From NCBI GenBank assembly GCA_964655175.1, contig CAZZLY010000056.1, positions 1-18,962 on the forward strand: a stretch of 18,962 bases of DNA, in the 5' to 3' direction. This stretch comes from JAIOPA01 sp964655175. Its GTDB lineage: Bacteria > Eisenbacteria > RBG-16-71-46. How positions within the stretch are numbered: position 1 is the stretch's first letter; every line of letters starts with the position of its first letter. Positions 9,322 to 15,669 of the stretch are shown piece by piece. The notes under the pieces are model-generated. The model saw only the letters and a program-made list of their open reading frames with translations. It ran no database searches and had not been told where the DNA came from. The position numbers were made by a program, and so were the translations under genes.

Positions 9322-10698
9322 ATGAAGACGTCCTTGCGCATCCGCCTCGGTCTCGTGCTCGTGCTCGCCGCCGCCCTCGCGGGCTGCGAGGGCCCGTGCT
9401 CGCGCATCGAGAGCATCAACGGCCCTTCGCTGTCGGCGAACGGCGTGAACCTGACGACCTACGTGGCCGTCGGCACCAGCCTGTCATCCGGCTATCAGTC
9501 GAGTGGCGTCGTCGATCGCCACCAGATCCGTTCGTTCCCGACGATCTTCGCCCGCCAGATCGGCAAGACGGTCGATCTGAACGGCGGCGCCGGCACGTTC
9601 ACGCTGCCGACCATGAACCTCGACGGCATCCCGGCGCTGCTCGAGGTGAAGTCGCTGAGCCCGCTCGTCGTCAACAACACGGGCCGCACCACGGGCATCC
9701 CCACCAACCTCGCGCAGGGCACGGCCTATCACAACATGGGCATTCCCGGCGCGCTCTTGGTGGACCTTGTGGACTCGACGCACTACCACGCGTCGGTCGC
9801 TCCGGTGTTCCGCACCAACTACACGTACTTCAACATCATCCAGCGTGGTCGCGGCACGGTGCTCTCGCAGGCCCTGTCGCTGCAGCCGACGCTGATGTCG
9901 ATCGAGTACGGCGCCAACGAGGTGCTGGGCCCGACGACGGCCGGCGCGGCCCCCAGCACGGCCACGGGCCCCGCCTATGCGGCGCTCATGACCGGCGCGC
10001 TCAACGCGATCCACACGCTGTCGCCGAACACGAAGGTGGCGGTGTTCAACGTGCCGGACGTGACGAGCATCCCGTACTTCACCACGTTCCCGGCGTTCAC
10101 GATCAACGTGCAGACGGGTCAGCCGACGCCGCTGCTGGGCACCTCGGGCCCGCTCGCGGCGGGCGATCTGGTGCTGCTGCCCGCGGGCGCGGTGCTCGCC
10201 ACGGGCACGGGCTTCCCCACCAACGGCGCCAACTACGTCGCCGGCGGCGTGGGCAACGGCAATCCGCTGCCCGAGAACCTGATCCTGCGCTCGAGCGAGG
10301 TCGCCACGGCGCAGTCGCAGATCGCCGCCATCAACGCGGTGGTCGACTCGGTGTCGCTGCGGCCGTGGGTCGCGAAGATCGAGATCCACGATTACTTCGC
10401 GGACATCAAGGCGAACGGCATCCGCATCGGCGGCAACCGTTACACGGCGGACTTCATCCGCGGCGGCCTGTTCAGCCTCGACGGCGTCCACCCGAACGAC
10501 CTCGGCTACGCGCTCATGGCGAACCGCCTGATCGCCGGCGTGAACGCGCGCTTCGGCAGCACGATCCCGGCGGTGAACCCGCTCCAGTACGCGTCGGCCA
10601 CCGCCTCCAAGGCGACGCCGGTGATGGACGGGGTCTATCCCACCGATCTGTCGGGCCTCATGGACGGGCTCGCGATGATCTATCCGGGTCGTCGGTAG
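9322..10698 (+). CDS. Lipid-anchored SGNH/GDSL-hydrolase-like protein
   Basis: A 458-aa protein starting at ATG 9322, with a GGGGAG-type site ten bases upstream, 14 bp after fadL. Residues 1-22 form a lipoprotein signal with lipobox LAGC (Cys22). SGNH blocks are recognisable: block I VAVGTSLSSGYQ (Ser53), block II HNMGIPGA (Gly140), block III IEYGANEVLG (Asn199), block V SLDGVHPNDLGYALM (Asp387, His390). Block I has GTS where GDS is usual, and block III GANE where GxND is usual; the catalytic Ser, Gly, Asn, His are kept. About 180 residues separate blocks III and V, longer than in compact esterases. Probable role: envelope-facing esterase or lipase, or a lipid-binding derivative, working with the neighbouring FadL. 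It is not a known named lipase to me. Confidence 0.82.
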   Translation: MKTSLRIRLGLVLVLAAALAGCEGPCSRIESINGPSLSANGVNLTTYVAVGTSLSSGYQSSGVVDRHQIRSFPTIFARQIGKTVDLNGGAGTFTLPTMNLDGIPALLEVKSLSPLVVNNTGRTTGIPTNLAQGTAYHNMGIPGALLVDLVDSTHYHASVAPVFRTNYTYFNIIQRGRGTVLSQALSLQPTLMSIEYGANEVLGPTTAGAAPSTATGPAYAALMTGALNAIHTLSPNTKVAVFNVPDVTSIPYFTTFPAFTINVQTGQPTPLLGTSGPLAAGDLVLLPAGAVLATGTGFPTNGANYVAGGVGNGNPLPENLILRSSEVATAQSQIAAINAVVDSVSLRPWVAKIEIHDYFADIKANGIRIGGNRYTADFIRGGLFSLDGVHPNDLGYALMANRLIAGVNARFGSTIPAVNPLQYASATASKATPVMDGVYPTDLSGLMDGLAMIYPGRR

Positions 10699-10716
10699 GC
10701 TCGCACCACGTCGCAC

Positions 10717-10752
10717 ACGAAGGGGCGGGACCGCGAGGTCCCGCCCCTTCGT
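10717..10752. terminator. Bidirectional hairpin terminator between the fadL operon and the convergent hydrolase gene
   Basis: A perfect 16-bp stem (10717-10732 with 10737-10752) closes a GCGA tetraloop in the 82-bp gap between two convergent genes. As with the ftsH terminator there is no T-tract; the arm ends TTCGT on both strands. Confidence 0.85.
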
Positions 10753-10780
10753 CATACCCGTCACCGAGGACGTGCGCGGA

Positions 10781-11671
10781 TCACTTGCCCTCGGATGCGG
10801 ACGCCTCGGCGGCACGCGCCGCGCGCACGAGCCCGGCCACTCGCGTGAACCAACCACCGAGCTTGTCGTAGTAGCCCTCGCGGCGCTCCACGCCGTCGTG
10901 GCCGGCGTCGGGCAGGATCCAGCGATCGATGCGCGACAGACTGCGGCGCACGACCTCGGCGGTGATCTGCGGCGAGGCGACCTCGTCCTTCTGCGCCAGC
11001 ACGACGTGCAGCGGCACCTGGAGGTTGGCGACCGCGGCCAACGGCTCGTCGCCCGTCTCGACCAGGAACCGGTGTCGCTCGGCCGCGCCCGGCACCTGTG
11101 CGAGACCACTGGAGCGCAGCAGCTCGGGCAGCGTGCGGAACAGCCCCTCGCACGCGACGCCATCGGCGTTGCGCGGCTGACGCGACGCGGCCGCCACCGC
11201 GACCGCGCCGCCCACGTCCTGTCCCCACGCGAACACCGGACGCTGCCCGGCGCGGGATCTCGCGTACTGCAGCGCGCCCTCGCCGTCGTTGACCCAGCGC
11301 GAGGCGAACGCCAGCTGCACGAGCGAATCGGCGTCCCCCGGGCCGGCGGGACCGAAGTCGCGGTAATCGAACGTCATCACCGTGAACCCGCGCTCGGCGA
11401 AGCCGCTCACCACCGGCAGCAAGTCGCCCATGTTGCCGTGGCCGCGATCGAACAGCACGAGGATCGGCTGCTCGGGTCTGCCCTCGAACCACCAACCCGT
11501 CAGCGGTGCCTTGTCACGCGTGGACTCGAACGGAACGGTCGCGAACGGCAGCCCGATCGACGCGGGCATCGCCGTCCAGCGATCGGACGGCGTGACCGCC
11601 CGCGCGTCACGCACCCACAACCCACCCACCACGAGCACGGCCACGAGGACGAGGACGACGCGTCGCGTCAT
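10781..11671 (-). CDS. Alpha/beta hydrolase with Asp at the nucleophile elbow
   Basis: A 296-aa protein. ATG 11671 is chosen because it overlaps the upstream stop as ATGA and begins a signal-anchor (MTRRVVLVLVAVLVVGGLWV); an alternative in-frame ATG 21 bases upstream would lie inside the neighbouring gene. The alpha/beta-hydrolase core shows an oxyanion loop DRGHGNMGDLLP (75-86), the strand-turn FTVMTFDYRDFG (96-107), the elbow AWGQDVGGA (148-156), an acid KDE (Asp229) and the His loop LPDAGHDG (His258). The elbow has Asp152 where lipases and peptidases have Ser, a state known from haloalkane dehalogenases and epoxide hydrolases. The rest does not look like those families, so the activity is unknown. 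It is exported or anchored facing the periplasm by its N-terminus, and translationally coupled to the DUF885 gene. Confidence 0.82.
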   Translation of the reverse strand: MTRRVVLVLVAVLVVGGLWVRDARAVTPSDRWTAMPASIGLPFATVPFESTRDKAPLTGWWFEGRPEQPILVLFDRGHGNMGDLLPVVSGFAERGFTVMTFDYRDFGPAGPGDADSLVQLAFASRWVNDGEGALQYARSRAGQRPVFAWGQDVGGAVAVAAASRQPRNADGVACEGLFRTLPELLRSSGLAQVPGAAERHRFLVETGDEPLAAVANLQVPLHVVLAQKDEVASPQITAEVVRRSLSRIDRWILPDAGHDGVERREGYYDKLGGWFTRVAGLVRAARAAEASASEGK

Positions 11672-13320
11672 GCCACGCCCAATCGCGCCCACAGCTCCTC
11701 GCGCACCAGCGCCAGCGGGATCGTCCCGCTCGCGAGCAGCGCCCCGTGGAAGTCGTGCAGGTCGAACGCCGCGCCCTGACGCTGTCGCGCCTCGTCGCGC
11801 AGCGCGACGATCTGCAGCTTACCCACGAGGTAGCTCATGGCCTGCGTCGGATGCAGGCAGTACCGCCGCACCTCGCGCTGCGCCATGACGGCCGACATGC
11901 CGAGCTCGCGCACCAGGAACTCCGCCGCCTGCTCGGGCTGCATGCGACCCGCGTGCAGCCCGGCGTCGAGCACGACACGGCAGCTGCGGAACAGCACGTC
12001 GTGCAACTGGAACAGTCGCGTGAGCGGGTCCACCGTGTAGTAGCCCTGCTCGTGCATGAGCTCCTCGCAGTAGAACGCCCAGCCCTCGGCGAACACGTCG
12101 TTGTGCGTGATCCGGCGCAGCCGCGTCGCGGAGCGATTGGCGAACGACATCTGCAGGTGGTGCCCCGGGTAGCCCTCGTGCACCGCCAGCACCGGCAGCG
12201 CCGCCAGATTGTGCACGCTCAGCTGGGCGGCCTGCTCGTCCTTGCTGCGACGCAGGTCGATGGGCGTCACGTAGAAGAAGCCCGACGGATCGGGATCGAA
12301 CGGCGCGGGCCCCTGATACGCCGCGAACGGTCGCAGCGCACGCTCGAACAGCGGCGTGTCGAGCACCTCGAGACGGTCGGGCGTGGGCAGCGGGGCCAGA
12401 TGCCGGTCGGTCACGAATCGACGCGCGCGGTCGAGCTCGGCCAGATAGGTCTCGCGCAGCCAGTTCGCCTCGGGCGTGCGCTGACGGCCCTCGGCGATGA
12501 GTTCGCGCCAAGTGCGCTGCGGGTCGAGACGGCGCGCCTCGTCCTCGAGCTGGCGCAGCGTCTGCGCGACGTGATCGCGTCCCAACTGCTCGAGGGCCGC
12601 GCAATCGAACGGCACCATGTGCTCGCGTTCGAGCTTGAGGTTCATCCAGCGCTCGCCGATGGCGAACGTCCCGGCCGCACGCGGCGCGAGCGAGCGTTCG
12701 AGCCACTCGTGGAAGCGCAGGAATCCCGTGCGGGCGCGCTGCCCGGCGTGCTCGAGCCGTTCGGCCTCGCCCGGGAACGATCGCAGCAGGGTGCGCACCA
12801 CCTCGTCCACGAATCCGGGCCCCTGCGCGGCCATCTCGAGCGCGGCCTCGATCGCGACCGGCGGCACCATCTGCAGGTTGGGCTTCACGGCCTCGAGGTA
12901 GTCGGGGATCGCCATGAGACGCGCGACCGCCGCCTCCTTGCGTTCGTCGAGCGGCGCGAACGAGCGGGCCAGGAGCAGATGCACACCGTCGAACGCGCGC
13001 TCCAGGAACAGCGCGGGATTGCGCTGCGCGACGCGGATCTCCTCGAGGTCGGCGCGCAGGGCCGCGATGCGCGAGCGCAGCAGGGCGTAGTCCACCCGCG
13101 GCTCCAGCGGCAGCTCGTCCCACGGCACCGAGGCGACCAGACGCTGGTCGAGATCGCGCAGCCACGCCGCGCGCTCCTTGAGGCTGTCCGGCGAGTCGTC
13201 GGGCAGCTGATGGTCGTAGTCGTGGATACCCGCCTCGGTGGCCGCGACGGGATGGTGCTTCATGAAGAGTTCGACGAACTCCTCGCTGAGCGCCGTGAAG
13301 GTGCGGATGGTCTCGATCAT
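11668..13320 (-). CDS. DUF885 family protein, metallopeptidase-like
   Basis: A 550-aa member of the DUF885 (PF05960) family. It has the family's metal-site-like motif HEGYPGHHLQ (381-390), EGWAFYCEEL (412-421) and the later conserved pieces DAGLHAGRM (452-460) and YCLHPTQAMSYLVGK (487-501). These form a thermolysin-like HExxxxHH...E arrangement, so zinc-dependent peptidase activity is plausible; experimental support is limited as far as I know. I chose the ATG at 13320 over an in-frame ATG six codons upstream because GGAACGGGG precedes it, while the upstream one has no ribosome site; the choice is uncertain. No signal peptide is visible with either start, unlike many exported DUF885 proteins. 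Its stop overlaps the alpha/beta hydrolase start by 4 bp, so the two are probably one transcript. Confidence 0.88.
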   Translation of the reverse strand: MIETIRTFTALSEEFVELFMKHHPVAATEAGIHDYDHQLPDDSPDSLKERAAWLRDLDQRLVASVPWDELPLEPRVDYALLRSRIAALRADLEEIRVAQRNPALFLERAFDGVHLLLARSFAPLDERKEAAVARLMAIPDYLEAVKPNLQMVPPVAIEAALEMAAQGPGFVDEVVRTLLRSFPGEAERLEHAGQRARTGFLRFHEWLERSLAPRAAGTFAIGERWMNLKLEREHMVPFDCAALEQLGRDHVAQTLRQLEDEARRLDPQRTWRELIAEGRQRTPEANWLRETYLAELDRARRFVTDRHLAPLPTPDRLEVLDTPLFERALRPFAAYQGPAPFDPDPSGFFYVTPIDLRRSKDEQAAQLSVHNLAALPVLAVHEGYPGHHLQMSFANRSATRLRRITHNDVFAEGWAFYCEELMHEQGYYTVDPLTRLFQLHDVLFRSCRVVLDAGLHAGRMQPEQAAEFLVRELGMSAVMAQREVRRYCLHPTQAMSYLVGKLQIVALRDEARQRQGAAFDLHDFHGALLASGTIPLALVREELWARLGVA

Positions 13321-13398
13321 GGTCGGGCCCCGTTCCATGGGACAGGCTGAGTCGGGTCGCGGCCGTGGGGGGACGCGCGCACGACGTTCCACTGGGGG

Positions 13399-13404
13399 AT
13401 GATA
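13399..13404 (-). promoter_or_regulatory. Candidate -10 element for the DUF885 operon
   Basis: TATCAT (five of six to consensus) on the minus strand, about 80 bases before the DUF885 start, within a locally AT-richer patch. No good -35 is seen at 16-18 bases. Confidence 0.2.
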
Positions 13405-13524
13405 TCGGCTTTCCCGGCGTTCGGCTTGACCGCGCCCGGGGCATGAAGCGGCAAGGCGGGCCCGGGGCCTCGAGGGCCCGGGACGGGCGCGTGCACGCGG
13501 CCGAGTGCACCCCACTCACCACCC

Positions 13525-13539
13525 ATCGCTTCAAGCGAT
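13525..13539. repeat. Perfect inverted repeat, possible operator
   Basis: ATCGCTT-C-AAGCGAT, seven-base arms around a single central base. The spacing is too short for a hairpin but suits a dimeric DNA-binding protein. It lies about 205 bp upstream of the DUF885 start and 135 bp beyond the candidate -10. Confidence 0.3.
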
Positions 13540-13672
13540 TGCGCGGCGCTGAGAGGGTCTGGAAGCCCAGGGGTCGCGAGGCCAGACCCGGCCGGCCGGC
13601 GTTCCCCATCCCGCGGGGGCGAGGACACCCGGGTCGCCGTGCGGCCATGGGTGAAGCCGCGGCGCATGCGAA

Positions 13673-13702
13673 GGGCCCGAGGGGGGACGTCCCCTCGGGC
13701 CC
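13673..13702 (-). terminator. Hairpin terminator of the zinc-finger/cold-shock gene
   Basis: A perfect 12-bp GC-rich stem (13673-13684 with 13691-13702) with a six-base loop starts 19 bases after the stop codon. On the minus strand the stem is followed by TTCGCATG, not a T-run, like the other two terminators in the window. Confidence 0.75.
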
Positions 13703-13720
13703 GCGCGGGATGCGGTGGAG

Positions 13721-14332
13721 CTAGATCCGCGTGACGTTCGCCGCCTGCTTGCCCTTGGGGCCCGAGACGAGATCGAACTCGACGCGCTCACCCTCGGCGA
13801 GGGAACGGAACCCGTCCGACGCGATGGCCGAGAAGTGCACGAACACGTCCTCGCCCTGCTCGGTCTCGAGGAAGCCGAAGCCCTTGGCGTCGTTGAACCA
13901 CTTCACGACGCCGGTGACGCGACCCTCGGAGGGACCGACCGGCGCGGCCACGCGAGCGGGACGACCACCGCCCATGCTGCCGCCGCGGCTCGAGCCGCCA
14001 CCCTTGCTGGCACCGAAGCAGTCGCGGCACAACACCGGACGGCCGGGCGTGGGCTGGAATGGTACTTCGGTCTCGGTACCACACTGCGAGCACGTGGTGG
14101 CGAACATCTGCTTCTCGCCACGACCACCACCATAGCCACCGCCACCGTAACCGCCGCCACCGCCGTAGCCGCCGCCGTCGCGCTGCGCCTTGCGCTTCTC
14201 GCGACAGGACTTGCAACGGGTCGGCGCGTTGGTGAGTCCGCGCTCGGCGTAGAAGGCCTGTTCACCTGCGGTGAAGAGGAACTCCTCACCACAATCCACA
14301 CACGTGATGCTGCGATCGCCTGCGCTTGCCAT
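13721..14332 (-). CDS. Zinc-ribbon / CxxC-x17-CxxC / cold-shock-domain fusion protein
   Basis: A 203-aa, probably RNA- or ssDNA-binding, cytosolic protein. The ATG at 14332 is used because the zinc ribbon starts right after it and GAGG lies three bases upstream, with GGAGG further out. Domains in order: an N-terminal zinc ribbon of the zf-trcl type (SITCVDCGEEFLFTAGEQ...CKSC; Cys11, 14, 40, 43); a GGGYGG-type linker (53-72); a second zinc finger with exact CxxC-x17-CxxC spacing (Cys81, 84, 102, 105); a Gly/Ser-rich linker (107-124); and a full cold-shock domain (137-203) with VKWFNDAKGFGFL and DVFVHFSAI as RNP1 and RNP2. Each module is known, and the tandem zinc fingers occur together elsewhere; fusion to a C-terminal cold-shock domain is the unusual part. 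It is monocistronic, with its own terminator and a long leader. Confidence 0.92.
   Translation of the reverse strand: MASAGDRSITCVDCGEEFLFTAGEQAFYAERGLTNAPTRCKSCREKRKAQRDGGGYGGGGGYGGGGYGGGRGEKQMFATTCSQCGTETEVPFQPTPGRPVLCRDCFGASKGGGSSRGGSMGGGRPARVAAPVGPSEGRVTGVVKWFNDAKGFGFLETEQGEDVFVHFSAIASDGFRSLAEGERVEFDLVSGPKGKQAANVTRI
14123..14176 (-). repeat. In-gene GGGYGG repeat (Gly-rich linker)
   Basis: Imperfect GGC/GGT-Tyr repeats encode the flexible linker between the two zinc fingers. The repeated units may vary in length between strains and could be collapsed in assembly. Confidence 0.7.
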
Positions 14333-14624
14333 GACCTCGCTGGGCCTCCCTGAGAGTGACTTAAGGATGGACGGGGAATACACGAGGACTGGGCGCCCAT
14401 TGTGAGACGAGGGCCGATCGACGGTGCGATCGGATCATCAAGACAACGCAGTGGACATGGGACGGACGCGGCACTACGAACGACGAACGCGGCACGGGAA
14501 GCGGCCGCGTGTCCTCCCACCGGACACCCCTGCTATATGAAACAGACCGCCAGTATGGCCTTATCGTCTGCGAAAGGTCAACGCGGGCGAGGCGTTTTGA
14601 TCGCGATCGGGCAGCGGCATGCAA
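14333..14624. other. Upstream region and probable long 5' leader of the cold-shock fusion gene
   Basis: A 292-bp non-coding stretch up to the assembly gap, visibly less GC-rich than its surroundings. It holds a candidate promoter near its right end and a 7-bp hairpin (14414-14420 with 14427-14433). No credible gene is seen on either strand. Confidence 0.5.
14552..14581 (-). promoter_or_regulatory. Candidate sigma-70 promoter for the cold-shock fusion gene
   Basis: On the minus strand TTGACC (14576-14581), an 18-base spacer and CATACT (14552-14557) give five and four matches to consensus. Transcription would start near 14545, leaving a leader of roughly 210 bases before the ATG. Confidence 0.45.
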
Positions 14625-14724
14625 NNNNNNNNNNNNNNNNNNNNNNNNNNNNNNNNNNNNNNNNNNNNNNNNNNNNNNNNNNNNNNNNNNNNNNNNNNNN
14701 NNNNNNNNNNNNNNNNNNNNNNNN
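14625..14724. other. Assembly gap (100 N)
   Basis: Exactly 100 N, the usual placeholder for a scaffold join of unknown length. It removes the 3' end of the MrfB-like gene and anything between it and the cold-shock gene's promoter. Confidence 0.99.
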
Positions 14725-15669
14725 CGGCCCCCGGCGGTCCTTCCCGCACAGGGCGTGCAGGATGTCGGCCATGGCGGTGACGTCGAGCAGGTTGTGATGG
14801 AACACCGGCACGAGCGGCCAGGGGTCCCCGCTGCGCACGTACTCGTGGTAGAGCGGCGGGATGTCCGCACCCGAGACGTCGCCCGTGCGCGTCCGCCGGC
14901 AGATGCGGCGCTCGAGCGTGGTGAGTCGGCAGTCGGGCAGGCCCACGCGCCAGCGTCGCCGCGCGTGGTGCACCAGATCGAGATGATGCCGCGGCAGTTC
15001 CAGGTCCACGTCGTGCGTGACCGCGCGCGCGCGCAGGAACGGTGCGTCGTACGACTTGCCGTTGAACGTGATCAACAGGTCGTAGCCGCGCACCTGCTCC
15101 GCGACCGCCGCGAGCAGCGCGGCCTCCTCGCCGTAGTGGCGCGCGAAGTACTGACGGAACACGAAGTCCTCGCCGTTCCACGCCATGGTGCCCGCCAGGA
15201 ACACGGGACACGACGAGAGTCCGCAGGTCTCGAGATCCAGGAAGATCGCGCGAGAGAGCCCCAGGCTGCGCACACTCGACAGCTCGAGCTCCCCCGGCGG
15301 CGGCTCGGGCAGCCGACCCCAGTGCGCGCGTCGCGTCTCGACCTCGCTGCGCAGCCGCTCGTGCACGTACACCGTGCCGTGCTCGGGATGGTGCCACTCG
15401 CCGCCCGGCAGATAGGCGTCGAGGCCGATCATCGTGGGGACGTCCGAGCCGCGCTTGCGACGACGCGCGGACGGCGCAAGGGGTGCGGCCTTGTCGGCGG
15501 CCGCGCGACGACGACGCGGGGTCGCGGGCGGTGGCGCGATCGTGTCCGAGTCGGCGCTCGTCTTGGGGGGGCGCGGCGCGAGACTCGCGGGCGCCACGAA
15601 CGCGCCGGTGCGACGTCGTCGCACCAACTCGCCGAGGCGATCCCGCAGCGCGTCGCCCCCGACCGTCAT
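14725..15669 (-). CDS. mrfB: DEDDh exonuclease, YprB/MrfB type (3' end lost in assembly gap)
   Basis: 315 residues are visible before the gap. Residues about 15-75 are a basic, Pro/Ala-rich low-complexity tail. From about 80 the protein carries an RNase_H_2 (YprB) domain with all DEDDh residues: Asp145 and Glu147 in FLDLETCGL, Asp208 in TFNGKSYDAPFL, and His292/Asp296 in HHNLLDVTAM. Spacing between these residues resembles that of Bacillus subtilis MrfB, which acts with MrfA in UvrA-independent repair of mitomycin C damage. The C-terminal part, which in B. subtilis adds a TPR-like domain, is missing because of the gap, so completeness is unknown. The ATG at 15669 overlaps the methyltransferase stop as ATGA, so translation is coupled. 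The role in crosslink or adduct repair is by homology and by the helicase in the same operon. Confidence 0.88.

Larger units (their letters stand above)
13321..13720. other. 400-bp intergenic region between DUF885 operon and zinc-finger/cold-shock gene
   Basis: No credible gene is seen. It holds the terminator of the cold-shock gene at its right end, a 15-bp perfect inverted repeat (13525-13539), a 7-bp-stem hairpin (13457-13463 with 13474-13480) and a weak -10 for the DUF885 gene. The stretch is unusually long for this compact window. Confidence 0.5.

Noticed and set aside
14123..14176. Short regular repeats resembling a CRISPR or minisatellite
   Set aside because: They are codons for the Gly/Tyr linker of the cold-shock fusion; there are no spacers and the frame is maintained.
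14333..14624. Possible tRNA or small RNA gene
   Set aside because: No cloverleaf, TTCGA-type T-loop or CCA end could be found; the stretch is better explained as a promoter plus leader.
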